DNA of 64,000 nucleotides from Bacteroidota bacterium (GCA_025361565.1 JANYKN010000126.1:173700-237699), one strand, 5' to 3'. Shown: positions 38,130-47,635, counted from the stretch's first letter. Notes: generated by a model from the sequence alone, not told the origin. Numbers and translations are program-made.

Positions 38130-40055
38130 ATGAACAAACAACTTTTCAAATATATAATAATTGCGGTAATTCTAGGATCTGGATTTCAATCTATTAACGC
38201 TCAGGAAACCATTAAAACAATAACTGCCTTAAAAAAGAAGACCAATTATACTTTTAGTCCTGAATGGCAATATCTTTCAACAGATTTGTATTTATTGAAT
38301 GCCCAAAAGTTTGGCGATTTATTGAATGATATTTCAATTTTGAATGGCGGGGGCAAAAAAAAGAAAATTAATGAAGAATCATTGGTTTCGCTTTTTATTA
38401 AAGCCAAAATTCAAAACCTGAAATTTTTTGGTGGTGATATGGTTTATCCAATATATAATTTCAAAATTACCGAAAATGCTGGTACAACTTCTATTGAAAC
38501 CGGAAATGTGGAAGTTGTGCGCTTAATTGATAACCTTCCATTAAACGAATCGAACGAAGTTATTGATGCCGAGATTATTGGAGAAGCCATTACAAAAAAG
38601 AACAGCGATGATTTTTTAAAAGTAATTGCTGTTCAATTGCAAAATATTTCCAAATACAGTAAACCAAATACTGGAATTTTTGATTTGATAGGAGAGCTTG
38701 GTAAATTTATCGAAAGTAAAACAGCCGGTAAACAATATAAATTTAGTTCCACAATTCGATTATATGAAGGTCAGGACTTTAATAAAAGATTACATTCAGT
38801 CAATGTCTTTGTTTTTGCTCCAACATCTACAATAAAAATTAATTTATTGTCCGAAAACCTTGAAACTTTTTTAGATACTGCATCAAATCCAGAAATAGAT
38901 CAGAACAAATTGGTAAAGATGATTGCTTATAAAAAATACCCAATGGTAATAATTGCCAATTATAAATCAAGATATAATTCGCAACCAGTTGTAGGCGACC
39001 AAATTAATTTTGATTTTTTGGAACAACGTAAACTTAAAATTCAAAATGCTTATCAAAACGAATTGATCAACAAAACCACCTATAATCAGGAATTAAAATT
39101 AATTGAATTTTTAACAGTGTTCTCCGATTTGAAGTTGAATATCAATAATTACAATTTAAATCTTAAGAATAATATTACCAATGATTATTCAAAAAATATA
39201 TTTGTTATATTAAAGATATACAGAGATTTACTTAAAGTAAAGAAATCCCGGAAAGTAGAATTTGTTGGAAATACCGAATTTGAGCAAGAATATTTGCCTA
39301 AATACGAATCGGTTATTTCAACTGCCGGTCTTTATTTAAACCAACAAAATGCACTAACTAATTTAAAAGAAGTTGGTGATTTGCTCGAAAATGAAAAACA
39401 AGCCAAGGCAATTGAAAATAGAGAAAATAATTTACGACTCTTATATTCCATCAAAATCCCAGAAGAAGAACAATTCTCAGATCAGGCAAGAGATTTGAAT
39501 AGTTTAGTTTTGCAAAACGAACTTGAACTATATTCTTTGGTATATAGTCCGATTTTGGGCCAAATCAGCAAGTTGTCATTTGATGAAGCCGGCAATAAAG
39601 AGAAAGAAAAACTTGAAAATCAATATGGGAATACTTATTGCAAAAAATGTAAAAGTGAATTATCAATTGCTTTTAATGATTATAATTTGAGATATCAAAC
39701 GGCACAAAAGAACCGATTGATGACTGAAAATGATCAAATGAAGCAAAAAGCAGTTGCAGTTTTGTTCGATGTTTTGAAGAAAAAAAAATGCATTGATCAA
39801 AACATGGATAAAATTTCAAAAGACAGCACAAATGAATCAACTATCGTGTACAATGAATTGGTTAAGATAGAAGTTGAAAAATTAGATAAAATTCTTGATG
39901 AAACCAGGAATTTGATAAAAACAGAGATAAAGGATATGAGTATAACACAGTTAAATGAGCAAAATTTCCTGATTGAAGCGTATATTAAGAGGCTGGAAGA
40001 TGGGTTTTCGCATTTTTGTACAACAATTAAAGGGATGTGCGACTGTGAAAATTAA
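38130..40055 (+). CDS. Secreted helical protein, unknown function
   Basis: 641 residues from the ATG at 38130 (ATGs at 38100 and 38118 are in frame but lie before the signal peptide MNKQLFKYIIIAVILGSGFQSINA). The protein is mainly helical and charged, with many coiled-coil-prone stretches. Two cysteine groups stand out: CKKC near residue 507 and a C-terminal HFCTTIKGMCDCEN. I do not recognise the family and give no function. It begins 57 bases after the CAP gene and is followed after 84 bases by the tandem SiaB-like gene, so the three are probably one transcript. Confidence 0.6.
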   Translation: MNKQLFKYIIIAVILGSGFQSINAQETIKTITALKKKTNYTFSPEWQYLSTDLYLLNAQKFGDLLNDISILNGGGKKKKINEESLVSLFIKAKIQNLKFFGGDMVYPIYNFKITENAGTTSIETGNVEVVRLIDNLPLNESNEVIDAEIIGEAITKKNSDDFLKVIAVQLQNISKYSKPNTGIFDLIGELGKFIESKTAGKQYKFSSTIRLYEGQDFNKRLHSVNVFVFAPTSTIKINLLSENLETFLDTASNPEIDQNKLVKMIAYKKYPMVIIANYKSRYNSQPVVGDQINFDFLEQRKLKIQNAYQNELINKTTYNQELKLIEFLTVFSDLKLNINNYNLNLKNNITNDYSKNIFVILKIYRDLLKVKKSRKVEFVGNTEFEQEYLPKYESVISTAGLYLNQQNALTNLKEVGDLLENEKQAKAIENRENNLRLLYSIKIPEEEQFSDQARDLNSLVLQNELELYSLVYSPILGQISKLSFDEAGNKEKEKLENQYGNTYCKKCKSELSIAFNDYNLRYQTAQKNRLMTENDQMKQKAVAVLFDVLKKKKCIDQNMDKISKDSTNESTIVYNELVKIEVEKLDKILDETRNLIKTEIKDMSITQLNEQNFLIEAYIKRLEDGFSHFCTTIKGMCDCEN

Positions 40056-40139
40056 TGTTATACAATAAATAAAATCATTATTTTACAAAAATAATTAGTA
40101 TTTTAGTCGAAAATAGAGTTTGAGTAACTTATCAACTGA

Positions 40140-41237
40140 ATGAAAAATTTTTCTTTAACACATAAATTCTTTAATTCATTTATCGATGATAAGTTATCAT
40201 TCTCGTATATGGGTGCCTTGTCCAACCACATGGTAGTTTCATCAATCAACCTGATAGAACAGAATCTGGCCAAAGACAATAGTTTTAAAAAACTACGTCA
40301 TAAATTGTCTTTCCTTATGATTGAAAGTTTCCAAAACATCATCAGATATGGTGATGAGCCTTCAAACAAGGAATTGAAATATAGAAAAGAAATGTTTATT
40401 GTTCGAAACATTGGAGGAACATTTTACATTGGCTCATGCAATTTAATTGAAAATCAGAAAGTAGATTTTGTCAATAATAAATTAAAGGAAGTTAATAAAC
40501 TCGACTCCAGCGATTTGGATTTGTTGTACAGAAAAATACTAACAAATAACAGTTTTACCGAAGCTGGTGGTGCAGGTCTTGGTTTTATTGAAATGGCACG
40601 CAAAACACGACAAAAACTACAATTTGATTTCGTGAAAATCGATGATGATTATTCATATTTTTATTTGCTAATAAGGGTGAATAGTGAATCAAAAGGCGAT
40701 GAAGAATTATTTATGATGGACATTGATTGGTTCAAGGAATTTCATGACATAGCTTGTCAGGAAAATTTGATAGTCATGCATAAAGGTAATTTCTCACCCA
40801 TTGTTATCGATCCTGTAATTATGATGGTCGAAAACAATATTAAATCAAAGGCTATAAATGTACAAAAGCTAACTTTTCATATTATACTTGAAGCACTCCA
40901 GAATTTAAGCCTACACTCCATGGGTAGTATTGATGAAAAAGAAGCCATTTTTATTATTCGTAAAAAGAATGCACATCATGTTATTTCAACTGGAAATTTC
41001 ATTAAAAAGTCAAAAGTTGAATTTCTTAAAAAACAATTGGATAATATTGAAATAATGCCAATGATTGACCTGAAAAGACTTCATGAAGAAACCATTCATA
41101 AAAAAAGTATTGGTAAAAAAGGGAAAATCGGTTTGGGTCTTATCGAAATTGCAATTGAAAGTAATAATAAATCGCACTATCATTTCTATCAGGTTAACGA
41201 TAAGGTTTCATTCTATACTTTTGATGTTGAAATATAA
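40140..41237 (+). CDS. Protein with two tandem SiaB-like (DUF6272) domains
   Basis: 365 residues. The DUF6272/SiaB family has a GHKL-like fold and, in Pseudomonas SiaB, a kinase activity on SiaC. Here the fold occurs twice. Half 1 (about residues 1-185) has LSFLMIESFQNIIRYGDE and GAGLGFIEMARKT; half 2 (about 195-365) has LTFHIILEALQNLSLHSM and GLGLIEIAIES. Corresponding segments (ES/EALQNI/L; GLGxIEhA) are recognisable though diverged. No SiaA-type phosphatase or SiaC partner lies nearby. It has no signal peptide, so it is cytoplasmic. Terminator follows at 41373. Confidence 0.75.
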   Translation: MKNFSLTHKFFNSFIDDKLSFSYMGALSNHMVVSSINLIEQNLAKDNSFKKLRHKLSFLMIESFQNIIRYGDEPSNKELKYRKEMFIVRNIGGTFYIGSCNLIENQKVDFVNNKLKEVNKLDSSDLDLLYRKILTNNSFTEAGGAGLGFIEMARKTRQKLQFDFVKIDDDYSYFYLLIRVNSESKGDEELFMMDIDWFKEFHDIACQENLIVMHKGNFSPIVIDPVIMMVENNIKSKAINVQKLTFHIILEALQNLSLHSMGSIDEKEAIFIIRKKNAHHVISTGNFIKKSKVEFLKKQLDNIEIMPMIDLKRLHEETIHKKSIGKKGKIGLGLIEIAIESNNKSHYHFYQVNDKVSFYTFDVEI

Positions 41238-41372
41238 TCCTTAAAAAGAAATGCAAGTTTAAACATGTATTTGGAATTGCAAAAAATAAACTACCAAAGG
41301 TGATTATGCAACAGGGTGTTGAGAGTAGAATTTATAAAATTGAAAATACCAGAGCTTCAAAAAAAAACAAAT

Positions 41373-41407
41373 AAAAAAAACGGACAGCTTAAACTTTCCG
41401 TTTTTTT
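41373..41407. terminator. Bidirectional terminator between convergent genes
   Basis: A-run, CGGA-c-AG / cttaaa / CT-t-TCCG, T-run. Works for the SiaB-like gene on the plus strand and for the TlpA-like gene on the minus strand, whose stop is at 41447. Confidence 0.8.
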
Positions 41408-41446
41408 ATTACTTTAAAAATCATTTAATTTCTAATTTTCAACAGT

Positions 41447-42613
41447 TTAATTCTTGAAAATCTCTTCCAATTTTGCGCCAAGTTCTGGGCCTCTTAAGTT
41501 GGTTGCAATTATTTTACCTTCACGATTAAGCAAAAAATTAGCAGGAATCGAAGAAATGCCAAAAACCTTGGCTGGCGCAGATTGCCAGAATTGTAAATCA
41601 CTTACATGGCTCCAAGCTGAAAGTTGGTCTTGCTCAATTGCTTTAACCCAAAAATCTTTCTCTTTGTCTAAAGATACCTGGAATATTTCAAATCCCTTTT
41701 TATTATATTTTTTATAATTTGCCACTAAATTTGGATTTTCCATACGGCAAGGTTTGCACCATCCAGCCCAGAAATCGAGTAATACATATTTTCCTTTTAA
41801 AGAGGATAATGAAATTGTTTTACCTGCAGGGTTGCCTAACGAAATATCAGGTGCAACATCACCAATCCGAATACCATTTTGCATTGATTCATTAGATTGA
41901 TTTTTTACGCTAGCAACAAATTCGTGTAGTTTTTTAACTTCTTCCGATTGTGGATAAGATTTATACAAAGCATTATCGGCTTTTTCGAAATAAGATAAAT
42001 CTTCTGGGATTCTAAAAACAGAAACGCGTGGAACCAATTGTTGAGACAGGACTATTATACTTGACATTGAGCCTGCATTTTCTTCTACAAATTTTTGCGA
42101 AAATGCACGTTGGCTTTCTAAAATTTTTTCAAAAGCCTTATCAATGCCTACTTTTAAAGAATCTTGTTTAGGAGAACCTTCGATCGATTGAAAAATTTTA
42201 CTTAGAGAATCAATTGAGTTATGCGAAATTACCAACCGATCATTCGATTTTTTGATAAGCAACATATCATTAGAGCCCTCAACGGAACTGCTTTTTGCAA
42301 AATTTTCTGCATCCGCATTAACAGTAAGCACATTAGCCGAATCGATTAACAGGGTAATAAAATCGTTCGGGGCAATCCTTAATATATAAAATTTGGGAAA
42401 CGATGTTCTTCCTTTTAGCTTAAATTCTCCATTTTCGGCAATAAGAACCGAATCGATATTGGTATTTCCAGTTTTTGTTAACTCACTTAAAAAGATTGTT
42501 TTCCCTTTGGAATTTTTAATCACACCTTTTACTAAAAACTCATTGTCACCCAGCATATTACCACATGCCGAAGCCAGGAACAATAGAGCGAAATAAAGAA
42601 ATAATTTACTCAT
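41447..42613 (-). CDS. TlpA-like thioredoxin-fold lipoprotein with DUF4369 domain
   Basis: 388 residues. The N terminus MSKLFLYFALLFLASAC is a lipoprotein signal (Cys17). A DUF4369 domain with VIKNSKGKTIFLSELTKTG occupies the first third, a helical linker follows, and the C-terminal AhpC/TSA-TlpA domain (about residues 250-388) has the redox motif WAGWCKPC near residues 282-289. Such proteins keep periplasmic cysteines reduced or act as peroxidase-like thiol enzymes; DUF4369-TlpA fusions are very common in Bacteroidota. Expected location: periplasmic face of a membrane. Read from a candidate promoter at 42760-42767. Confidence 0.88.
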   Translation of the reverse strand: MSKLFLYFALLFLASACGNMLGDNEFLVKGVIKNSKGKTIFLSELTKTGNTNIDSVLIAENGEFKLKGRTSFPKFYILRIAPNDFITLLIDSANVLTVNADAENFAKSSSVEGSNDMLLIKKSNDRLVISHNSIDSLSKIFQSIEGSPKQDSLKVGIDKAFEKILESQRAFSQKFVEENAGSMSSIIVLSQQLVPRVSVFRIPEDLSYFEKADNALYKSYPQSEEVKKLHEFVASVKNQSNESMQNGIRIGDVAPDISLGNPAGKTISLSSLKGKYVLLDFWAGWCKPCRMENPNLVANYKKYNKKGFEIFQVSLDKEKDFWVKAIEQDQLSAWSHVSDLQFWQSAPAKVFGISSIPANFLLNREGKIIATNLRGPELGAKLEEIFKN

Positions 42614-42759
42614 AAAAAAAGATTAAATATTTATACTTAAATTAAATTCAGACCAAAATATGGGTCTAATTATCGTTGCTAAAATAAATTTATTAAAGAA
42701 TTCAAATTTTTTTTGTAATCAGAATATGATTTCTGACTATTCCTCGAATTTTTTTTTGA

Positions 42760-42767
42760 CAAAGATA
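42760..42767 (-). promoter_or_regulatory. Candidate promoter of the TlpA-like gene (minus strand)
   Basis: Minus-strand TATCTTTG (plus-strand caaagata) gives a -7 box about 140 bases before the ATG. No clear -33 TTTG. It lies about 45 bases from the divergent ribF promoter. Confidence 0.4.
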
Positions 42768-42804
42768 TAAATTCTGGGAATTTATTAATTCGCATTGATT
42801 TTTT

Positions 42805-42812
42805 TACTTTTG
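42805..42812 (+). promoter_or_regulatory. Candidate promoter of ribF
   Basis: TACTTTTG fits TAnnTTTG; TTTA at 42781-42784 lies 20 bases upstream as a weak -33. Transcription would start near 42820. Confidence 0.45.
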
Positions 42813-42897
42813 CACAAAATAGATTGAACTTAACTTATGGCAATATTCATAAGGAAAGAGTCAATTGTTATTTTATCATTATTTTAAAACCTGGTTT

Positions 42898-43845
42898 GTG
42901 AAAGTTTATAAAGATATATATTCTGTAAATATTAGAAATCCATTTGTGACAGTTGGTATATTTGATGGAGTTCATTTGGGTCATCAATTAATTTTCGACC
43001 GGTTGAAAGAACTAGCGAAAAGCAATGAAGGTGAAACTGTGGTAATTACATTTTGGCCACATCCCAAAACTGTTGTCGAAACTTCTGATTATGAAATTAA
43101 GCTTATTAATAGTTTGGAGGAAAAAATAAATCTGATTGAAGAACAGGGAATTGACCATTTTATCATTCTGCCATTTACTAAAGTGTTCTCTCAATTATCT
43201 TCTGAAACATTTATTGAACATTTTCTTTATCAAACACTGAAAATAAAAGGATTAGTGGTTGGATTTGACCATAAATTTGGTAGAGATCGCGAAGGTAACT
43301 TTGAAGTTTTGATGCAATATGCTCAGAATTTTAATTTTATCATTCAAAAAATTGATGCATTAAGTGTTGGAGAAATCAAGATTAGTTCAACAAGTATACG
43401 AAATGCTTTACTAGAAGGTAATATTGAACTTGCTAATTCCTATTTGTCCAGAAATTTTTCAATTTCAGGAGTAGTTACAAACGGAAAAAAAATTGGTCGA
43501 GAGCTAGGGTTTCCAACTGCCAATATTAAACCGGATTTTGCATTTCAATTAATTCCTTTTGATGGTGTTTATGCCGTCCGAGTGATTGTTCATGGAATTG
43601 ATTATTCAGGAATGTTGAATATTGGCAACCGACCTACGGTTAATCAAGGAAATGAATCGAAAAGCATAGAAGTCCATATTCTCGGATTTGAAGGAGACCT
43701 TTATGATAAAAAAATTCGATTGTTCTTTTATAAAAGAATCCGAAATGAAATGAAGTTTAATTCACTTGATGAACTTAAATCTCAATTAAAACAGGATAAA
43801 GAAGAAATCGAAACTTTTTTTGCATCTCAAATAAAAATCAATTGA
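42898..43845 (+). CDS. ribF: Bifunctional riboflavin kinase/FAD synthetase
   Basis: About 315 residues from the GTG at 42898. A TTG at 42865 is in frame, but family members start with (M)KVYxD..., which is exactly what follows the GTG. The FAD synthetase domain is first, with VGIFDGVHLGHQLIF (nucleotidyltransferase HxGH motif) and KISSTSIRNAL; the riboflavin kinase domain follows from about residue 185, with GRELGFPTANIKPD and the flavin-binding GVYAVRV / NIGNRPTVNQG segment. Converts riboflavin to FMN and FAD. Next to sppA and lpxK with separate gaps. Confidence 0.93.
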   Translation: MKVYKDIYSVNIRNPFVTVGIFDGVHLGHQLIFDRLKELAKSNEGETVVITFWPHPKTVVETSDYEIKLINSLEEKINLIEEQGIDHFIILPFTKVFSQLSSETFIEHFLYQTLKIKGLVVGFDHKFGRDREGNFEVLMQYAQNFNFIIQKIDALSVGEIKISSTSIRNALLEGNIELANSYLSRNFSISGVVTNGKKIGRELGFPTANIKPDFAFQLIPFDGVYAVRVIVHGIDYSGMLNIGNRPTVNQGNESKSIEVHILGFEGDLYDKKIRLFFYKRIRNEMKFNSLDELKSQLKQDKEEIETFFASQIKIN

Positions 43846-43979
43846 GAAACTTCTAAAACCTTTGTCTTATTTGTAGAACTTGAGAATATTAACGATAATA
43901 AATTCAATTTTAGAATCTTTTACGTTAAAATTTAGTATTTTGCAACAAATTTATACAGACTATCAAATTTAATTTAAAC

Positions 43980-45764
43980 ATGAAAACATTTTTCAAAACC
44001 CTTTTCGTATCATTATTAGGAACAATTTTAGGAGCAATTGTATTGTTTTTCTTATTTTTTTTAGTAATCATGGGTATAATGTCATCCGCAGGTGAAAGCA
44101 ATGTAGCCGAAATAAATGAACATTCAATACTTACCCTGGATTTGACTTCAAAAATTACAGACAGAGAGCCATCAAATCCTTTTAGTAATTTTGATTTTAT
44201 GAATTTTCAGCCAAATAAAGGGATTGGGCTCAATACTATAATTGAAAATATTCAAAAAGCCTCAATTGACAAAAATATAGATGGGATTTTTTTAAAATTA
44301 TCATCGCTTGATGCTGGTATCGCAACGATTGAAGAAATTAGAAATGCTTTAATTCAGTTCAAAAAATCTGGGAAATTTCTAATTAGTTATGCTGATATTT
44401 ACACACAGGGTACTTATTATCTTTCAAGTGTTTCAGATAAAATATATACAAATCCCCAAGGAGGAATGGATTTTATGGGACTTTCTATACAAGTTATGTT
44501 CTATAAGCACGCCTTTGAAAAGTTTGGTATTGAACCAATTATTATCAGGCATGGTAAATTTAAAAGTGCAGTTGAACCCTATATGCTTGACAAAATGAGT
44601 GAAGCAAATGAAGAACAGCTTTCCACATACATTGGAACTATCTGGACAGACATGCTACAGAAAATTTCAGTCGAGCGGAAAATTGATGTTTCCCGATTAA
44701 ATGAAATTGCAGATAATTTATTAGTTAAAAATGCTAAATCTTGTGTAGAGTTAGGTTTGATTGATAGTTTAAAGTATTACGATGAAATTCTTGCAGGGCT
44801 TCAACAAAGAACAAAGGTCAAAAGCATTGATGATCTGGAGTTTGTATCACTTGCTACTTATGCAAAAGTTCCGAAAGCGAAAACCGATGATGATAAAAAG
44901 GGTACTGCTAAAGATAAAATTGCAGTGATTTACGCTTCTGGTGAAATTGTGATGGGAAAAGGCGATGATTCAAATATTGGAGCAGAAGACCTTTCAAGGA
45001 ATTTGCGGAAACTTAGAAATGATGAAAAAGTAAAAGCAATTGTGCTTCGAATAAATTCTCCAGGAGGAAGTGCACTTGCTTCTGAAATTATTTGGCGTGA
45101 AGTTTTACTGGCAAAAGAAAAAAAGCCTGTAATTGTTTCAATGGGCGATTATGCTGCATCAGGCGGATATTATATTGCATGTGCTGCTGATTCAATAATT
45201 GCAGAGCCAAATACATTGACTGGTTCAATTGGTGTATTTGGTGTTCTTTTTAATCTTCAAAAACTTTTAAATGATAAAATTGGTATTACAGTTGATAGGG
45301 TTACAACAAATAAACATTCTGATATTGGATCAGTGACACGAAAAATTGAAAAAGAAGAAGAATCTTTTATTCAAAGTTCCATTGAGGATGTTTATTCAAC
45401 ATTTATTGGCCATGTTGCCAGTGGAAGAAAAATGACAACAGGTGCAGTTGATAGTTTGGGACAGGGTAGGATTTGGAGCGGAATTAATGCAATAAAGATT
45501 GGACTCGTTGATAAATTGGGAGGATTAGATGATGCCATTCAAATAGCTGCAAATAAAGCAAAACTGAAAAACTATAGAATTGTAAATTATCCACAAAGCA
45601 AAGATACTTTTGATGCCGTTATGGAAATGATAGGTGGTGATATTAAGACCAGTGTTTTTGAAAAAGATATGGGCGATTTTGAACCTTATTATCAAATGTT
45701 TAGAAATTTAGCAAATCAAAAAGGGGTGCAAGCCAGACTCCCATTTGAATTCATTTTGAAATAA
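43980..45764 (+). CDS. sppA: Signal peptide peptidase SppA, 67K type
   Basis: 594 residues. Membrane-anchored serine protease that degrades cleaved signal peptides. The N-terminal hydrophobic anchor lies at about residues 10-35. Tandem ClpP-like domains: the N-terminal one carries the catalytic Lys in GKFKSAVEPY (near residue 194), the C-terminal one the catalytic Ser in GDYAASGGYYIACAADS (near residue 395). Length agrees with the long E. coli-type SppA (618 residues). lpxK follows after 22 bases, so the two are likely co-transcribed. Confidence 0.93.
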   Translation: MKTFFKTLFVSLLGTILGAIVLFFLFFLVIMGIMSSAGESNVAEINEHSILTLDLTSKITDREPSNPFSNFDFMNFQPNKGIGLNTIIENIQKASIDKNIDGIFLKLSSLDAGIATIEEIRNALIQFKKSGKFLISYADIYTQGTYYLSSVSDKIYTNPQGGMDFMGLSIQVMFYKHAFEKFGIEPIIIRHGKFKSAVEPYMLDKMSEANEEQLSTYIGTIWTDMLQKISVERKIDVSRLNEIADNLLVKNAKSCVELGLIDSLKYYDEILAGLQQRTKVKSIDDLEFVSLATYAKVPKAKTDDDKKGTAKDKIAVIYASGEIVMGKGDDSNIGAEDLSRNLRKLRNDEKVKAIVLRINSPGGSALASEIIWREVLLAKEKKPVIVSMGDYAASGGYYIACAADSIIAEPNTLTGSIGVFGVLFNLQKLLNDKIGITVDRVTTNKHSDIGSVTRKIEKEEESFIQSSIEDVYSTFIGHVASGRKMTTGAVDSLGQGRIWSGINAIKIGLVDKLGGLDDAIQIAANKAKLKNYRIVNYPQSKDTFDAVMEMIGGDIKTSVFEKDMGDFEPYYQMFRNLANQKGVQARLPFEFILK

Positions 45765-45786
45765 TACAGGCTATAATTGTGTTTTT

Positions 45787-46884
45787 ATGTTTCGATTTTT
45801 GCTTTACCCATTATCTATTTTATACGGTTTTGCAGTATCCATCAGGAATATTCTTTTTGATTTTCAGGTTTTAAAGACCAATCATTTTGATATTCCAATA
45901 ATTTCAGTTGGAAATATTACTGTTGGCGGAACTGGCAAAACTCCTCATGTTGAATATCTTGCACAATTATTGAAGAATAATTATAAAGTGGCAGTACTGA
46001 GTAGGGGGTATAAACGAAAATCGAAAGGTTTTGTGGTTGCAAGCGAAAATCCAAATACAAAAGATATTGGTGATGAGCCAGCCCAAATAAAATATAAATT
46101 TCCTGATATTGAAGTTGCAGTTAATGCTGATAGAGTGAAAGGTGTCTCGATTTTAAAGGAAAGGAATAATGATTTAGTTATACTTGATGATGCTTTTCAA
46201 CATAGATATGTTAAGCCGGGTCTTTCTATTCTGCTAATTGATTTTAACCGTAGATTAGACAAGTCATTTCTTCTTCCATTTGGAAATTTAAGAGAAAATG
46301 CAAAAGAAATGAGGCGTGCTGATATTATTATTGTTACAAAAACTCCAAATGATATAAAACCAATTGACCGGAGGATAATTTTTGAGCAAATCAAGCCTTT
46401 CCCTTTTCAGGAACTTTATTTTACAAGTTTTAACTATGGAAAACTAAAACCGGTATTCAGTAAAAGCCAACATTTGCCTGATGATTTTTATACCAGTCAC
46501 GAAATTTATTCTATTCTAGTTGTTACAGGGATTGCTTATTCAAGGCCTTTTATCGAGCATTTAAAAATGTTATCGGATGATATTACCCATATTGAATTGG
46601 CAGATCATTCTTCGTACAATGTAAATAAACTTAATAAAATTGTAAATACCTATAAGGTAATTAATAACGATAAAAAAATAATATTGACTACAGAAAAGGA
46701 TGCAATAAAATTACGTGAATTTAAATATGTTGATGAAACCTTATCAAGAAACATGTTTTACATTCCAGTTGAAGTAAGTTTTATTGATAATGAAAATGAG
46801 TTTAATAATCAAATACTTGACTATGTTAGAAAAAATAAAAGAAACCACGCAATTCATTCAGAGACAAATAGCATTTCAGCCTGA
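45787..46884 (+). CDS. lpxK: Tetraacyldisaccharide 4'-kinase
   Basis: 365 residues. Adds the 4'-phosphate to the lipid A disaccharide at the inner membrane. Walker A motif VGNITVGGTGKTPHVEYL at about residues 39-56; further family motifs VLSRGYKRKSKGF, DEPAQIKYKFPD and VILDDAFQHRYVKPGLSI. The N-terminal hydrophobic helix matches the LpxK anchor. The gene end overlaps the following purine nucleoside phosphorylase gene by 62 bases in a different frame. Confidence 0.93.
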   Translation: MFRFLLYPLSILYGFAVSIRNILFDFQVLKTNHFDIPIISVGNITVGGTGKTPHVEYLAQLLKNNYKVAVLSRGYKRKSKGFVVASENPNTKDIGDEPAQIKYKFPDIEVAVNADRVKGVSILKERNNDLVILDDAFQHRYVKPGLSILLIDFNRRLDKSFLLPFGNLRENAKEMRRADIIIVTKTPNDIKPIDRRIIFEQIKPFPFQELYFTSFNYGKLKPVFSKSQHLPDDFYTSHEIYSILVVTGIAYSRPFIEHLKMLSDDITHIELADHSSYNVNKLNKIVNTYKVINNDKKIILTTEKDAIKLREFKYVDETLSRNMFYIPVEVSFIDNENEFNNQILDYVRKNKRNHAIHSETNSISA

Positions 46885-47635
46885 AATTGGGATTATATTA
46901 GGTACTGGTCTTGGAGGATTAGTTAGTGAAATGGAAATTTTACATCAAATAAAATATAAAGATATCCCTAATTTCCCTGTATCAACAGTTGAAGGACACC
47001 ACGGCAATCTTATTTTTGGTAAACTTGCCAATAAAAAAGTGGTAGCCATGCAAGGTCGTTTCCATTATTATGAAGGTTATTCCATGCAGGAAATAACACT
47101 CCCTGTTCGTGTATTGAAAATGCTGGGCATTAATCAGTTGATTGTGTCTAATGCTAGTGGTGGAATGAATCCGGACTTTGAAGTTGGTGATTTAATGATA
47201 ATTAACGATCATATCAATTTATTTGGAACAAATCCGTTAATTGGGAAAAATTATGAAGAATTCGGTCCCCGATTCCCAGATATGAGCCAGGCTTATGATC
47301 ACAATTTGATAAAAATTGCGGTAGGTCTTGCAAAAGAAATGAATATAGATATTAAACAAGGTGTTTATGCAGGAGTTACTGGTCCAACTTTCGAAACGCC
47401 AGCTGAATATAATTACATTAGGTCAATTGGAGCTGATGCTGTTGGCATGTCAACTGTTCCTGAAGTTATAGTTGCGCGTCATATGAATTTGACTTGTTTT
47501 GCAATTTCAGTAATTACTGATAGTGGTGTTCCTGGTCATATCGTTGAAATTACGCATGAGGAAGTTCAACAAATTGCAGCAAAATCAGAACCTAAAATGG
47601 CAGAATTAATAAAGAAATTGCTTATGAAAATGTAA
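46823..47635 (+). CDS. Purine-nucleoside phosphorylase (PNP, hexose-type class)
   Basis: 270 residues from the ATG at 46823 (MLEKIKETTQFIQRQI); the in-frame ATG at 46784 would add 13 residues of no family resemblance. Motifs: GIILGTGLGGL, VEGHHGNLIFG, QGRFHYYEGYSMQ, SNASGGMNPDFEVGDLMII, GPTFETPAEYNYIRSIGADAVGMST and SVITDSG. This is the low-molecular-mass trimeric PNP family that cleaves inosine and guanosine with phosphate, used in purine salvage. Overlaps lpxK by 62 bases. Confidence 0.92.
   Translation: MLEKIKETTQFIQRQIAFQPEIGIILGTGLGGLVSEMEILHQIKYKDIPNFPVSTVEGHHGNLIFGKLANKKVVAMQGRFHYYEGYSMQEITLPVRVLKMLGINQLIVSNASGGMNPDFEVGDLMIINDHINLFGTNPLIGKNYEEFGPRFPDMSQAYDHNLIKIAVGLAKEMNIDIKQGVYAGVTGPTFETPAEYNYIRSIGADAVGMSTVPEVIVARHMNLTCFAISVITDSGVPGHIVEITHEEVQQIAAKSEPKMAELIKKLLMKM

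Noticed and set aside
43931..43942. TAGTATTTTGC near sppA as a promoter
   Set aside because: One base off the TAnnTTTG spacing, so not listed as a promoter.
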